The notes beneath the pieces are model-generated. The model was not told the origin of the DNA. It did no database searches and saw nothing but the letters and a program-made list of their open reading frames with translations. Positions 1-8,567 of a DNA stretch of 44,140 nucleotides are shown piece after piece (the stretch's first letter is position 1; each line of letters begins with the position of its first letter). This DNA comes from Candidatus Wallbacteria bacterium (lineage in GTDB: Bacteria > Muiribacteriota > JAQTZZ01): assembly GCA_028687545.1 (NCBI GenBank), contig JAQTZZ010000021.1, positions 1 to 44,140 on the forward strand, written 5' to 3'. The position numbers and the translations under genes were made by a program.

Positions 1-1692
1 GAAATTCACCAGCGCTCTTTTAAAGACGCGGAAGTGATTTTAGAGACAGTAGAAAGATTCCCATTCTTTACTCCCTCACTGATCGAACTGGCAACCCGTT
101 TGTCAATGACTCATTTCACTTCCCTGGGGATGGTATTTGCAGTGATGGCCCTGGGAATTAAATTTCCGCCAAAGAGGAAATCCGCTGTCAATCAGAAACT
201 GCAACAAGCAGAAATGGGTTTCTGCGACAGCGGAATCGTAGACAGACTGTGTTCTGCCGATGAACTGCTTTTCATAGATGAAACCCGTAAACCCGGAAAT
301 TATCTGCGGGCTACAGAAAAATTTCTGGAGAGAGGCCTGTCCGTGGTTGTGCTTCTTCCTCATCTGTCTCAGATCGATTTCTGGGTGAAAAGGCTCTCTG
401 CAGTCCAGGCCGGGCTTGCGGTGCTGCACAGTGAGTTGCCTCCAGGCAGAAAGTACCTGGAATGGGAAAAAATCCTGGCTGGGTCAGCCAGAGTGATTAT
501 CGGCACAAGGCAGGCTGTCTTCGCGCCTGTCAAGACCGGAAGCGTATTCCTGGTCTTTGACGAAGAGTCTGCCCAGCATCGGGAAGAAAGCAGGCTCTGC
601 TACAGAACCTCGGAAGTGACCAGACTGCGCAGGGAAATCGAGGGAGCGAAGGTGATAATTTCATCCTGCAGCCCATCAGCTGCCACGTTCCAGACAGTTA
701 CACACAAATTAATCACAGGTTATCCACAACCTGTGGATAAAATAGCGGAAGATTTCAGATTGTCGTTGTCTCCCAATGTTATTAACAATATAGTTTTCGA
801 AGAGCTTATCCACAGGATCAAATCAGCTCCTGAAGGGACGCATTCTCAAATACTTTTTCCCGGAAGCGGATACATCAGGTCTGTTATCTGTGGAAAATGT
901 GGATTACTGATGCGCTGCGGGAAATGCGGAATTCCGCTGCATTTCGACCGTTCCATCATATTCTGTCCTGACTGCAGAGGCGAACTTAATTCCTGTCCTG
1001 GCTGCGGTGCTTCGTCATTCAGATTCGGTTCAGGGGGCAGGGAAAAAATCGCGGATCTCCTTAAAAAAAAACTGGGCGGAGAATATCCGATTCAGATCAT
1101 TGATTCCTCAGATCTGGCGGTAGACAGTAAAAGCAGGGTACTGATCACACCTCTTAATATTTACTTTCCTCAGAGGAGCAACTGTGAAATTCTGGCACTC
1201 CTGCACCCGGACATTCTGCTGCTGCAGAATAATTATCAGAACAGCGAAAAGTTTTTCCAGACCATGCGCCGCTGTTTTCTTCTCCTGCAGCAGAAAAAAA
1301 TCCGCTCAATCTATGTTTTCTTCAAACTCCTCGATGCGGAGAATCTGCTTTATAAATGCTGGGAAGGGCAATTTTCAGGTAATCCGACCAGATTTTATAA
1401 ACAGGAACTGTCCTCCAGGAAGAGAATCAACTACCCGCCGTTTGGCTATCTGCTGAAAGTCATCACTAAGGCCGGAAAATCTGCCTCTGTTTCAGAACTT
1501 AAAATCAGACTTGATCAACTGACAAGTGGGAAAGCCTTTTTCCTACCCGAATACCCAGGCCCAAAAAGCGGTAACGAATTTCAATGCCTGCTTTCGATCC
1601 CAGAGGATCATTATCAGAAAATCAGCGCAGAGCTGAATGGATTTCTGGATGACCTGCCTGGAAACGTGAAAATACAAATAGAACCGCAGTGA
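1..1692 (+). CDS. priA: Primosomal protein N' (PriA-like), 5'-truncated, helicase motifs degenerate
   Basis: The reading frame is open to the first base, so the true start lies outside the window; a GTG at 34 is internal. PriA reloads the replicative helicase at stalled forks. The family signature seen is a zinc module with eight cysteines (C286, C289, C295, C298, C311, C314, C321, C324, numbered from GTG 34), the block VIIGTRQAVFAP, and a C-terminal element ending NYPPFG. The ATPase motifs are eroded: the expected GxTGSGKT after the LL is replaced by DETRKPGNY, DEEH reads DEES, and the Q..GRAGR motif VI is unrecognisable (MRRCFLLLQQ). This therefore looks like a helicase-dead PriA kept for DNA or protein binding, as described for Deinococcus PriA. 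Position upstream of def-fmt matches the common priA-def-fmt order. Confidence 0.85.
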   Translation, partial: EIHQRSFKDAEVILETVERFPFFTPSLIELATRLSMTHFTSLGMVFAVMALGIKFPPKRKSAVNQKLQQAEMGFCDSGIVDRLCSADELLFIDETRKPGNYLRATEKFLERGLSVVVLLPHLSQIDFWVKRLSAVQAGLAVLHSELPPGRKYLEWEKILAGSARVIIGTRQAVFAPVKTGSVFLVFDEESAQHREESRLCYRTSEVTRLRREIEGAKVIISSCSPSAATFQTVTHKLITGYPQPVDKIAEDFRLSLSPNVINNIVFEELIHRIKSAPEGTHSQILFPGSGYIRSVICGKCGLLMRCGKCGIPLHFDRSIIFCPDCRGELNSCPGCGASSFRFGSGGREKIADLLKKKLGGEYPIQIIDSSDLAVDSKSRVLITPLNIYFPQRSNCEILALLHPDILLLQNNYQNSEKFFQTMRRCFLLLQQKKIRSIYVFFKLLDAENLLYKCWEGQFSGNPTRFYKQELSSRKRINYPPFGYLLKVITKAGKSASVSELKIRLDQLTSGKAFFLPEYPGPKSGNEFQCLLSIPEDHYQKISAELNGFLDDLPGNVKIQIEPQ

Positions 1693-1703
1693 TTCGACCT
1701 GTT

Positions 1704-1770
1704 GAGGCTTAGAGCCTCTTATAAAATTTTTTCTACGCTGTAGCTGGGGTAAACATTTTTTAGAGGCTCT
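1704..1770. repeat. Two mutually exclusive hairpins between priA and def
   Basis: GAGGCT (1704-1709) can pair with AGCCTC (1713-1718) across three bases. The segment AGAGCCTCT (1711-1719) can instead pair with AGAGGCTCT (1762-1770). The middle segment is shared, so only one structure can form at a time. No T-run follows the distal arm, so it is not a textbook intrinsic terminator, although it sits where priA should end. Confidence 0.5.
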
Positions 1771-1787
1771 TAGTCTACTCTGTGCGT

Positions 1788-1816
1788 TTGCAAAATTGAT
1801 GATTCCGCTCTAAAAT
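1788..1816 (+). promoter_or_regulatory. Predicted sigma-70 promoter of the def operon
   Basis: TTGCAA, a 17-base spacer, then TAAAAT. Transcription would begin near 1823, leaving a leader of about 25 bases containing AAGGA at 1836-1840, before the def ATG at 1848. Confidence 0.55.
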
Positions 1817-1847
1817 ATTCCCGTAAATCCATTCCAAGGACAATGCC

Positions 1848-2351
1848 ATGGAAATAAAAGTATACGGCAACCCGTCGCTGCGGCAGAAATCCGAGCCAGC
1901 GAAGATCACCAAAGAGGAAATCAACCTGGCCAGGGAGATGATTCTTGCTCTGCACGAAGCCAAGGGAGTCGGACTGGCAGCCCCTCAAATCGGAAAGAAT
2001 CTGCGGATTATAGTGATGGATTTGAAGGAAGGGGGCGGAGAACCGGAGATGCTCTTCAACCCTGAAATCTACTGGACATCAGATGAAAGCAACGTGTATG
2101 AGGAAGGATGCCTCTCCTTTCCCGAGATCACAGCCGAGATCGAACGACCCACAATGATCAAATACACATATTGCAACTGTCAGGAGCAGATGGTGGACAG
2201 ATATGCAGAGGGACTGGAAGCCCGCGTGGTCCAGCACGAAGTGGATCACCTCAACGCAGTTCTGATCATAGATCATGTCGGGACTACCAAATTCAATCTC
2301 TTGAAAAAGAGACTCAGGGAACTCAAACAGACAGGAGCATCCCAGAAATGA
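1848..2351 (+). CDS. def: Peptide deformylase
   Basis: Removes the formyl group from the N-terminal methionine of new proteins; a cytosolic metalloenzyme. All three family motifs are present: GVGLAAPQIG (residues 40-49), EEGCLSFP with metal ligand C88, and HEVDH with ligands H130 and H134 and catalytic E131. At 167 residues it has normal length. AAGGA precedes the ATG. The stop overlaps the fmt start as ATGA, implying translational coupling with the enzyme that adds the formyl group it removes. Confidence 0.97.
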   Translation: MEIKVYGNPSLRQKSEPAKITKEEINLAREMILALHEAKGVGLAAPQIGKNLRIIVMDLKEGGGEPEMLFNPEIYWTSDESNVYEEGCLSFPEITAEIERPTMIKYTYCNCQEQMVDRYAEGLEARVVQHEVDHLNAVLIIDHVGTTKFNLLKKRLRELKQTGASQK

Positions 2352-3265
2352 AGGTTGCCTTTCTCGGTAACCCTGAATTTTCAATCCCATCCCTGGAAGC
2401 GCTGCATCAAAACCATCAGATTACCTTCATTGCCACGTCGCCTGACCGCCCTGCCTGCCGCGGCATGAAACTGCAGCAGCCTGCGGTGAAAATCTGGGGA
2501 GAATCCCATGGAATACCGGTTCATCAGGTGGAAAAACTGGATCGTTCCATGGAGTCAATGTTCCGGAACCTGGACGCAGGTATAGTGGTGGCCAGCTGCT
2601 TTTTTGTCCCGGGCTGGCTGCTCAAGCGGCCTGGATTCGGATTTCTCAACCTTCACCCATCGCTCCTGCCAAAATACCGAGGCCCTTCCCCGGTCGCCTA
2701 TGCACTGCTCAACAGCGATAAAACGACAGGAGTGAGTATCATAAAGCTTAGTTCAAAGCTGGATGCCGGTCCGATCCTGCTTCAGCGGGAAGTGGAGATC
2801 TCTCCGATCGAATACAGGCCTGTGCTGGAAGAGCGTCTGAGCCGCATGGGAGCAAAGATGCTGCTGGAAACCCTGGATCTTTTTGAAACCGGGAAGATTC
2901 AACCGCGTGAACAGGATGAGAGCCTGGCCACTCATGCGCCGCTTCTGATTAAAGAAGACGGGATCATCGATTTTTTCCGCTCTGCCCAGCAGATCAATGA
3001 CCAGATCAGGGCGCTCACCCCATGGCCCGGCTGCTTCACGAACTATCTCGGCTGCCCGCTCAAGATTACGGCGGCCCGCGTGCATTCCAGCGAAAAATCA
3101 CCACATCAGCCCGGCCTTGTTTTCAGCGCTCAGAAAGAAAACCTGCTGGTAGCCTGTGGAAGCGGAGTGCTGGAAATACTGAAGCTGCAGATGCCGAGTA
3201 AAAAGGAAACCGAAGCCTGGGCTTTTGTCTGCGGCTATAAAATCGAGGGGACTGTGCTGGGATGA
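2348..3265 (+). CDS. fmt: Methionyl-tRNA formyltransferase
   Basis: Formylates initiator Met-tRNA using 10-formyl-tetrahydrofolate. The 305-residue chain has the family's usual length. The catalytic set Asn-His-Asp is visible as N101 and H103 in LNLHPSLLPKYRG and D139 in KLDAGP. The C-terminal OB-like domain follows from about residue 205. The frame is open further upstream, but ATG 2348 fits the conserved N-terminus (MKVAFLGNPEF) and overlaps the def stop by four bases. It in turn overlaps the next gene as ATGA. Confidence 0.97.
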   Translation: MKVAFLGNPEFSIPSLEALHQNHQITFIATSPDRPACRGMKLQQPAVKIWGESHGIPVHQVEKLDRSMESMFRNLDAGIVVASCFFVPGWLLKRPGFGFLNLHPSLLPKYRGPSPVAYALLNSDKTTGVSIIKLSSKLDAGPILLQREVEISPIEYRPVLEERLSRMGAKMLLETLDLFETGKIQPREQDESLATHAPLLIKEDGIIDFFRSAQQINDQIRALTPWPGCFTNYLGCPLKITAARVHSSEKSPHQPGLVFSAQKENLLVACGSGVLEILKLQMPSKKETEAWAFVCGYKIEGTVLG

Positions 3266-3795
3266 AGATTTCCGGAGTATTCAAATTACTGTTGCCTCTG
3301 TCACTCTCAGCTGCAAGAGTTCTGTCCATAGATGAATTCACAGTCAGGCGGGGATTCGTGAAGCTCAATAATCTGCTGATATCAAGGAAATTTCAGAACA
3401 GGCTGCCTGTAAACAGGCTTCTGGTCCTGCTGCCAAGCTGCCTTCAGGACTCGGAATGTCCGCACCGCCTGCTCTTCAGATTGAAATGCTGCACAAACTG
3501 TGGAAACTGCGATCTCGGCAGGATCATAGTACTGAAAAAACAGCTTGGTTTCATGCTGGCAATCGCTTCAGGAGGCAGGTTTGCCAGAAAAATCACGGCA
3601 GAGCTCAAACCGGATCTGATCATAGCCGCAGCCTGCGAATATGACCTGAGCCAGGGTCTCTGCGAACTTGATACCCCGCTGTTCGGAATTTTCATCCGTC
3701 AGCCGGAAGGTCCCTGCATTGACACCAGGATCAGCCTGAAAAAACTGAAGCAGGCGCTGCAAGTTTTCAGGTTAAAAGAAACGGGGTGTCTGTGA
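3262..3795 (+). CDS. DUF116 family cysteine-rich protein
   Basis: Recognised as DUF116 from the block LVLLPSCLQ followed by cysteines C60, C66, C76, C77, C80 and C83, and the later signature IAAACEYDLSQG with C125. The function of the family is not established; the cysteine spacing suggests metal or iron-sulfur binding. A hydrophobic N-terminus (residues 5-20) may be a membrane association segment. DUF116 genes are often seen between fmt and rsmB in anaerobes, and here the gene overlaps fmt by four bases, so it is very likely translated with it. Length 177 residues. Confidence 0.85.
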   Translation: MKISGVFKLLLPLSLSAARVLSIDEFTVRRGFVKLNNLLISRKFQNRLPVNRLLVLLPSCLQDSECPHRLLFRLKCCTNCGNCDLGRIIVLKKQLGFMLAIASGGRFARKITAELKPDLIIAAACEYDLSQGLCELDTPLFGIFIRQPEGPCIDTRISLKKLKQALQVFRLKETGCL

Positions 3796-4421
3796 TGCGG
3801 ATTCTTGGGATTGTAGGGTCGATGAGAAGGGACAAGTATACGAATCTGCTGGTAAATCAGGTGATCAGCGAGATCAGGGAAATCGAACCATCCACTTTTG
3901 AAATCATCCAGGTGTCTGATCTTGACGTCAGCCCCTGCAGGGTAGTATGTTCAAGCTTCTGTGCTGGTCATCCATATGAATGCAGCATCAAAGACGACGT
4001 AGCCGGAGTTCTGCAGAAGATCGAACTGGCGGATGCGCTGGTGATCGGCGCGCCCCTGTATTTCAGAGGTCCTCCGACTAAATTCCAGGCCCTGATCGAG
4101 CGGATCATCGCCCTGTTTTTCTCTCTTGAATCAGCCGGGACCCGCGGCATTGAAGCCGGTTTTAAGAATAAACCGTGCGGCCTGGTCGGCGTGGCTGAGT
4201 ATACGAATCCTCTTCAGGTGCTGGAGTATCTGCACGATTTCGCGAATCTGCTGGGAATGAAGACCGTGAAGGTGCCCAGACTTCCCTATCTGGGTGTAGG
4301 CGGCCAGGGAGATGTCAGGAGCGATAAGATCTTCAACCCATTCGAGAGGTCAAAGGAACTGGCGGAAGCGCTGGTGAGGGAATTTAAAACATCACAGACT
4401 GCACCAGAATCCGAGTTGTAA
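3795..4421 (+). CDS. NAD(P)H-dependent FMN reductase / iron-sulfur flavoprotein-like
   Basis: A flavodoxin-fold protein of 208 residues. The phosphate-binding loop GSMRRDKYTNLL (8-19) and the motif VIGAPLYFRGPP, which lines the flavin site, are typical of the NADPH-dependent FMN reductase family. Four cysteines (C48, C52, C56, C63) precede IKDD, as in iron-sulfur flavoproteins, so a cluster is possible; the spacing C-x3-C-x3-C-x6-C is not the classical one. ATG 3795 overlaps the DUF116 stop as TGATG and is preferred to GTG 3786. Its substrate is unknown. It is the last gene of the overlapping def-fmt group. Confidence 0.8.
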   Translation: MRILGIVGSMRRDKYTNLLVNQVISEIREIEPSTFEIIQVSDLDVSPCRVVCSSFCAGHPYECSIKDDVAGVLQKIELADALVIGAPLYFRGPPTKFQALIERIIALFFSLESAGTRGIEAGFKNKPCGLVGVAEYTNPLQVLEYLHDFANLLGMKTVKVPRLPYLGVGGQGDVRSDKIFNPFERSKELAEALVREFKTSQTAPESEL

Positions 4422-4476
4422 CCATCTCTGTTTAGTAATATCATTGAACCAATAATTACAGCTTTAAGGGGGATCG

Positions 4477-5739
4477 ATGAGCAAAAAACTCAAAATCGAT
4501 AAGTCGCTTAAGATGTTCGAGGCTGCCAAGGAATATTGCCCTGGCGGAGTCGTTGGCATCAGGAAACCTGAGAATTTCATTCCGGGAGAATACCCGGTTT
4601 TCATCAAAAGCGGCAAAGGCGGACGGATCACTGACGTTGACGGCAACGAGTACGTGGATCTGCTAGCCTCCTATGGCCCGATCATCATTGGCCACAGGGA
4701 AGAGGAAATCGACAATGCAGTGATCAATAAAATCAAGGCAGACGGTTTCTGCTTCAACCTGGCCCAGCCGCATCAGACCGAACTGCTCGCCCTGCTGAGG
4801 AAGCACATTCCCTGCGCTGAAATGAGTTTTCCGGTCAAGACAGGATCAGACGCTGCCACTGCCGCAGTACGCGTGGCCCGAGCCCATGCAGGTAAAGACA
4901 TGATCCTGCGCTGCGGTTATCACGGCTGGCACGACTGGGCGATTGCAGTCAAGAACGGCATTCCAGGCAACTGTTACAAGGATGTGGATTCCTTCCATTA
5001 CAATGACATTGACTCGCTCAAGGCCAAGATCGAACTCTACAAAGGCAATGTGGGAGTAGTGATCATGACTCCCATAGACCATGAGCTCAATGAGCCGATC
5101 CAGGAGCCGAAGAACGACTTTCTGAACAAGGTGCGCGAACTCACGAAACAGAACGGGATTGTCCTGATCTTTGACGAGATCCGCACCGGCTTCCGCTTCA
5201 GCCTGGGCGGTGCCCAGAAATATTACGGGGTAACCCCGGACATGGCGATATTCGGCAAAGCCATGGCCAACGGCTACCCGATCTCAGTGGTTGTCGGCAA
5301 ACGCGAAATCATGCAGAGCTTCGAGGACAAGCATGTCTTCGTCTCTTCCACCTTTTTCCCCAACAGCATGGAAATGGTGGCTGCCATCGCCACGATCAAC
5401 TTTTTGGAGAGGGAGAAGGCCCTGGACCTTGTGCATGCCAATGGCCGGAAAATCCGCGACGCGGCACTTGCCTCCATTGACAAGACCGGTGTTAAGGCCA
5501 TCTATTCCGGACTTGATCCGATGCCTTTCTTCACCTTCTTCAAGGATTCGGATAAGAAAGAGGATAAACGTTACCGCGACAGGCGCAACCTGTTCTACAC
5601 CGAGCTGGTGCGGGCCGGAGTATTCATGCAGCCGTTCCATCACGGCTATGTCTGCTACAGGCATACTGACAAGGATATTAACCAGGTCTGCTCCGCAGTC
5701 GCGAATGCCTTTGAAGTGGTGGCCAAGGCGATTCCCTGA
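4477..5739 (+). CDS. Class III (glutamate-1-semialdehyde aminomutase-like) PLP aminotransferase
   Basis: A 420-residue fold-type I PLP enzyme. PLP-binding landmarks are D233 in IFDEIRTGFR and the Schiff-base lysine K261 in IFGKAMANGYP; TGSDAA (122-127) is the cofactor-phosphate region. The motif GYHGWHDW is shared with HemL relatives used in sugar or secondary pathways, and the usual HemL NSGTEA is replaced by KTGSDAA. No other haem gene is nearby, so I do not call hemL. The substrate cannot be read from sequence. AAGGGGG at 4466-4472 is a strong ribosome site. A 55-base gap separates it from the flavoprotein. Confidence 0.8.
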   Translation: MSKKLKIDKSLKMFEAAKEYCPGGVVGIRKPENFIPGEYPVFIKSGKGGRITDVDGNEYVDLLASYGPIIIGHREEEIDNAVINKIKADGFCFNLAQPHQTELLALLRKHIPCAEMSFPVKTGSDAATAAVRVARAHAGKDMILRCGYHGWHDWAIAVKNGIPGNCYKDVDSFHYNDIDSLKAKIELYKGNVGVVIMTPIDHELNEPIQEPKNDFLNKVRELTKQNGIVLIFDEIRTGFRFSLGGAQKYYGVTPDMAIFGKAMANGYPISVVVGKREIMQSFEDKHVFVSSTFFPNSMEMVAAIATINFLEREKALDLVHANGRKIRDAALASIDKTGVKAIYSGLDPMPFFTFFKDSDKKEDKRYRDRRNLFYTELVRAGVFMQPFHHGYVCYRHTDKDINQVCSAVANAFEVVAKAIP

Positions 5740-5778
5740 AACACAGTTTTAAAAATTTAAGGTTCCAAGGAGATAGCT

Positions 5779-5988
5779 ATGGACAATCTGAATTACAAAT
5801 GCCCCAAATGCGGAAATACTGCTTATAAAGTCGGGGAAATCCGCGCTTCCGGAAGCTACTGGGGAAAGCTCTTTGAAGTGGAAGGCCGGCGCTTTTCCAC
5901 AGTGACCTGCGAGAACTGCCATTACACGGAATTCTACGAAGCAGATACCAGCATGCTGGGCAATATTTTCGACTTGTTCGTGCACTGA
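5779..5988 (+). CDS. Small zinc-ribbon protein (COG3478/DUF2082-like)
   Basis: A 69-residue protein with two cysteine pairs, CPKCGN near residue 8 and CENCHYTEF near residue 44, making one zinc ribbon. The middle (VGEIRASG) and tail (LGNIFD) match the small family annotated as predicted nucleic-acid-binding Zn ribbons. AAGGAG at 5767-5772 is an excellent ribosome site. The gene ends eight bases before rsmB, so the two are probably cotranscribed. Molecular role is unknown. Confidence 0.8.
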   Translation: MDNLNYKCPKCGNTAYKVGEIRASGSYWGKLFEVEGRRFSTVTCENCHYTEFYEADTSMLGNIFDLFVH

Positions 5989-5996
5989 CGGCTGTT

Positions 5997-7163
5997 ATGA
6001 TCTCCAATTCAAGAGTTGCCATCGAAGCCGTCCGCCGCAGAAACACCCTGGAATTCCTGGTAGGTAAAATTTCCGGGCAGAAGTATGCCAATATCCAACC
6101 TGAGATCAGAGAAATCATGCTTTCAGCTCTGGCCGAGCATTTTTTCACCACAGGTTCGCATCCAGGTGCGGTCGTTTCTTCGGCAGTGGAGAAAGCCAAG
6201 AAAAAATCCAGAAAAAGCGCGGGATTCGTGAATGCGGTTTTGCGTAAAGCTGTACTCAGGCCGGATTACCGGGATTCGCTGCCAGGACCTAAAGAATCCA
6301 ACTACAACTCCCTTTTATATTCATTCCCTGAGTGGATCATCAGGGCTACGCAGAGCGCCTTCCCTGACTGGGAGAAAGTGCTGGACACCTTGAACCAGCC
6401 GCCTCCAAACACTTTGAGGCTCGATCCAGGTTCAACAGGTGAAACAGCCAGAACCTTGGAACTGGAAGGATACAGGCTCGCACCGGCTCATCTGCCCTAT
6501 GCTTACTACTACAATGAACCTAAAAATCTGCTTGACTCAAAAGCCTGGTCACAAGGCAAATTCTATTTTCAGGATGAAGGCTCGCAGCTGATCGCTGAAA
6601 TCGCCTCCACTTTTTCCGCGGATAAAGTGCTGGACCTATGTGCTGCTCCCGGTGGAAAGGTCACACTTCTCGCTCAGAAATGTCCTGAGAAAGTTTATAC
6701 TGCCACAGATCTCCCTGACAGAATTCCGCTGATCAGGGAGAATCTGCAGCGGATGAAACTCAGCAATGTAAATATCATCGGACTTGATCAACTGAAACCC
6801 GGATATGATCTGATTCTGGTGGATGCACCCTGCTCCTCTCTGGGTGTGATCAGAAGGCATCCGGAAATCAAGTGGGAAAAACAGCAGAAAGACCTGTCGA
6901 ATTTTCAGAAGACCCAGGAAAAGCTGCTTGATCAGGCTTTCAATCTACTGAAACCGGGTGGAGCGATTTTCTACAGCGTCTGTACTTATACGAAAGAGGA
7001 GACCGGCGACCTGCTGAATCTATTCCTGAATTCCCAGATCGATGCCAGGATCGAAACTCTGGAATACAGATTGGACCGTCTGAATCTGAAATTTCCCTGC
7101 TTCATCAAGCCTGGATTTCTGGAAATGGACGGATTTTTTCTGGCACTATTAAAAAAATGCTGA
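5997..7163 (+). CDS. rsmB: 16S rRNA (cytosine-5) methyltransferase RsmB
   Basis: Methylates cytosine 967 (E. coli numbering) of 16S rRNA with S-adenosylmethionine. The N-terminal NusB-like helical domain spans roughly 1-125, and the catalytic domain follows. SAM binding is seen in VLDLCAAPGGK (211-221), the release cysteine C279 in VDAPCSSLG, and the nucleophile C329 in YSVCTYTKEE. Length 388 residues is slightly short for the family. It lies in the classical def-fmt-rsmB order, but four genes intervene. It converges on the next gene with only four bases between the stops. Confidence 0.93.
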   Translation: MISNSRVAIEAVRRRNTLEFLVGKISGQKYANIQPEIREIMLSALAEHFFTTGSHPGAVVSSAVEKAKKKSRKSAGFVNAVLRKAVLRPDYRDSLPGPKESNYNSLLYSFPEWIIRATQSAFPDWEKVLDTLNQPPPNTLRLDPGSTGETARTLELEGYRLAPAHLPYAYYYNEPKNLLDSKAWSQGKFYFQDEGSQLIAEIASTFSADKVLDLCAAPGGKVTLLAQKCPEKVYTATDLPDRIPLIRENLQRMKLSNVNIIGLDQLKPGYDLILVDAPCSSLGVIRRHPEIKWEKQQKDLSNFQKTQEKLLDQAFNLLKPGGAIFYSVCTYTKEETGDLLNLFLNSQIDARIETLEYRLDRLNLKFPCFIKPGFLEMDGFFLALLKKC

Positions 7164-7167
7164 TTCT

Positions 7168-8400
7168 CTAGAATCCCCAGAAAAAGTTGACCCCGACAGC
7201 CCTGCGGTTTTTGTTGCGGTCATTTTCCAAGGTCAGATCTGTATTAAGATGCTTTCTCTTATAACGAATTCCTGTATTGATGACGTTGTAATTCCCGCTT
7301 TGGAAGTCCTGATTGGCTTCACCCAGAAAATACAGCGGGTAATGGAAGATTTTCGCTTCAATCCCGAATGAAGTCAGAAATTTATTCTGCCCCCCCCATG
7401 TGACATAACGGATATTGTTGAGAAGCTGTGTCCCTTTCCAGGCCGGAGCATAGTAAGCGGAAGCCATGTACAAATCGACCCTGGTACCGTTCCAGCCCTG
7501 GCTGAAGAATTTGCCTTCGCATCCGAGTGAGAATTTGAAGAAATTCCGCGCAAAACGGTTCGAAAGAATCTTCATCCCAGCTTCAGTGGAGTAATGACGC
7601 CGATAGATGCCGGATTTTTCTTTTTCCAGCAGATCTGCACCCAGATAGTAGCTCACAATCTCATTTGGAGAATAGATCAGTTCAGAGCAATTGAATCCTG
7701 AATCTATCGAATCCGCTTTGGAATTGTTATCTTTATAAACCAGATAGCTGAAAGTGTTCACCCAGCGCTCAGCTGGGATATCAGTACCCTGCATCTCTAT
7801 CAGTCTGAAACTCCCGGTGGGAGAATAATCCTTTTTTGGAACTGGTACATCTTCTGCTTTGATACCTGTCAGTTTTTCCTTGATCTCCCTGGCAGTTTCC
7901 TCTCTCACCTGTTCGCGGTCGGAATTTACTTCAGCCTGGGTTTCCGTTTCGGAAGTACCTTGATCGAGTGTCACTACTTCCATTTTTGAAACACTCGCAA
8001 GCTCGGGATCTTCGGCCACCCAGCGCGAGAGTCTGTCGTATTCCGAAACCAGAAAATCATAGTCAATGCTGAAATCTTTCAATTCCAGCTTGAGAAATTC
8101 GGTCAGTTCCCTCAATTCCGGCAATTTACTGCGCATTTTGAAGAAAAGAGGTCTGCGCTCTGATTCTCGTGTATCGAGTTCCAGATAGGATTGGTTGATC
8201 AGTATGGAAGCCAGTGCCTGAGCCATCTCAGCACTGGTCAGCCCGCTGTCTGCATCCATGTATTTGCTGAGTTCCGGGATGCCGGAGAGTTTGACCAGTT
8301 CATGAAGCTGTTTGTAGGACGGATGATATGCCGGAACTTCCTCTGAAAAAACAGCTGTACAGAAAATCAATAAAAAAAATAAATAAAATTTGTTCTTCAT
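7168..8400 (-). CDS. Predicted outer-membrane beta-barrel protein, unknown function
   Basis: I do not recognise the family. The 410-residue product starts with a signal peptide (charged MKNK, hydrophobic core, cleavage probable after VFS). Residues 25-120 are helical, with an LSKYMDADSGLTSAEMAQAL segment that resembles a helical adhesion or SLH-like element. Residues 135-190 are acidic and low in complexity, likely a linker. From about 195 onward there are alternating aromatic strands (YYLGADL, FKFSLGCEG, VDLYMASAYYAP, ITGI-like turns) ending VGVNFFWGF; a terminal phenylalanine is the usual mark for BAM-assembled barrels. No ribosome site is visible before ATG. Confidence 0.65.
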   Translation of the reverse strand: MKNKFYLFFLLIFCTAVFSEEVPAYHPSYKQLHELVKLSGIPELSKYMDADSGLTSAEMAQALASILINQSYLELDTRESERRPLFFKMRSKLPELRELTEFLKLELKDFSIDYDFLVSEYDRLSRWVAEDPELASVSKMEVVTLDQGTSETETQAEVNSDREQVREETAREIKEKLTGIKAEDVPVPKKDYSPTGSFRLIEMQGTDIPAERWVNTFSYLVYKDNNSKADSIDSGFNCSELIYSPNEIVSYYLGADLLEKEKSGIYRRHYSTEAGMKILSNRFARNFFKFSLGCEGKFFSQGWNGTRVDLYMASAYYAPAWKGTQLLNNIRYVTWGGQNKFLTSFGIEAKIFHYPLYFLGEANQDFQSGNYNVINTGIRYKRKHLNTDLTLENDRNKNRRAVGVNFFWGF

Positions 8401-8510
8401 CAGTATGAATATCGGAATTATCAGCTTGAATCTTGAGACCTAGTTTCAGTGATTTTGGTTGGCGGTTACATTTTCTCCGAAAAACCGATAATCAACGCTC
8501 CCCGCATGGC

Positions 8511-8539
8511 TTGACAGTTCTGCTCCAAATCAGGATAAT
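8511..8539 (+). promoter_or_regulatory. Predicted strong sigma-70 promoter for the small OMP gene
   Basis: Consensus TTGACA, 17-base spacer, GATAAT. Transcription would start near 8546; CGGAGG sits about six bases upstream of ATG 8568. This is one of the best-matched promoters in the window. Confidence 0.7.
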
Positions 8540-8567
8540 ACTGTTAACCAAAAATCGGAGGTTACGG

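Noticed and set aside
2108-2347. Open frame extending fmt upstream by 80 codons
   Set aside because: It lies inside def in another frame; ATG 2348 fits the conserved N-terminus and the ATGA overlap.
4477-5739. hemL (glutamate-1-semialdehyde aminomutase) as a firm name
   Set aside because: The cofactor-region motif differs and no haem genes are near; only the superfamily is supported.
8433-8567. N-terminal extension of the small OMP
   Set aside because: The promoter and CGGAGG sit inside it, and ATG 8568 begins a normal signal peptide.
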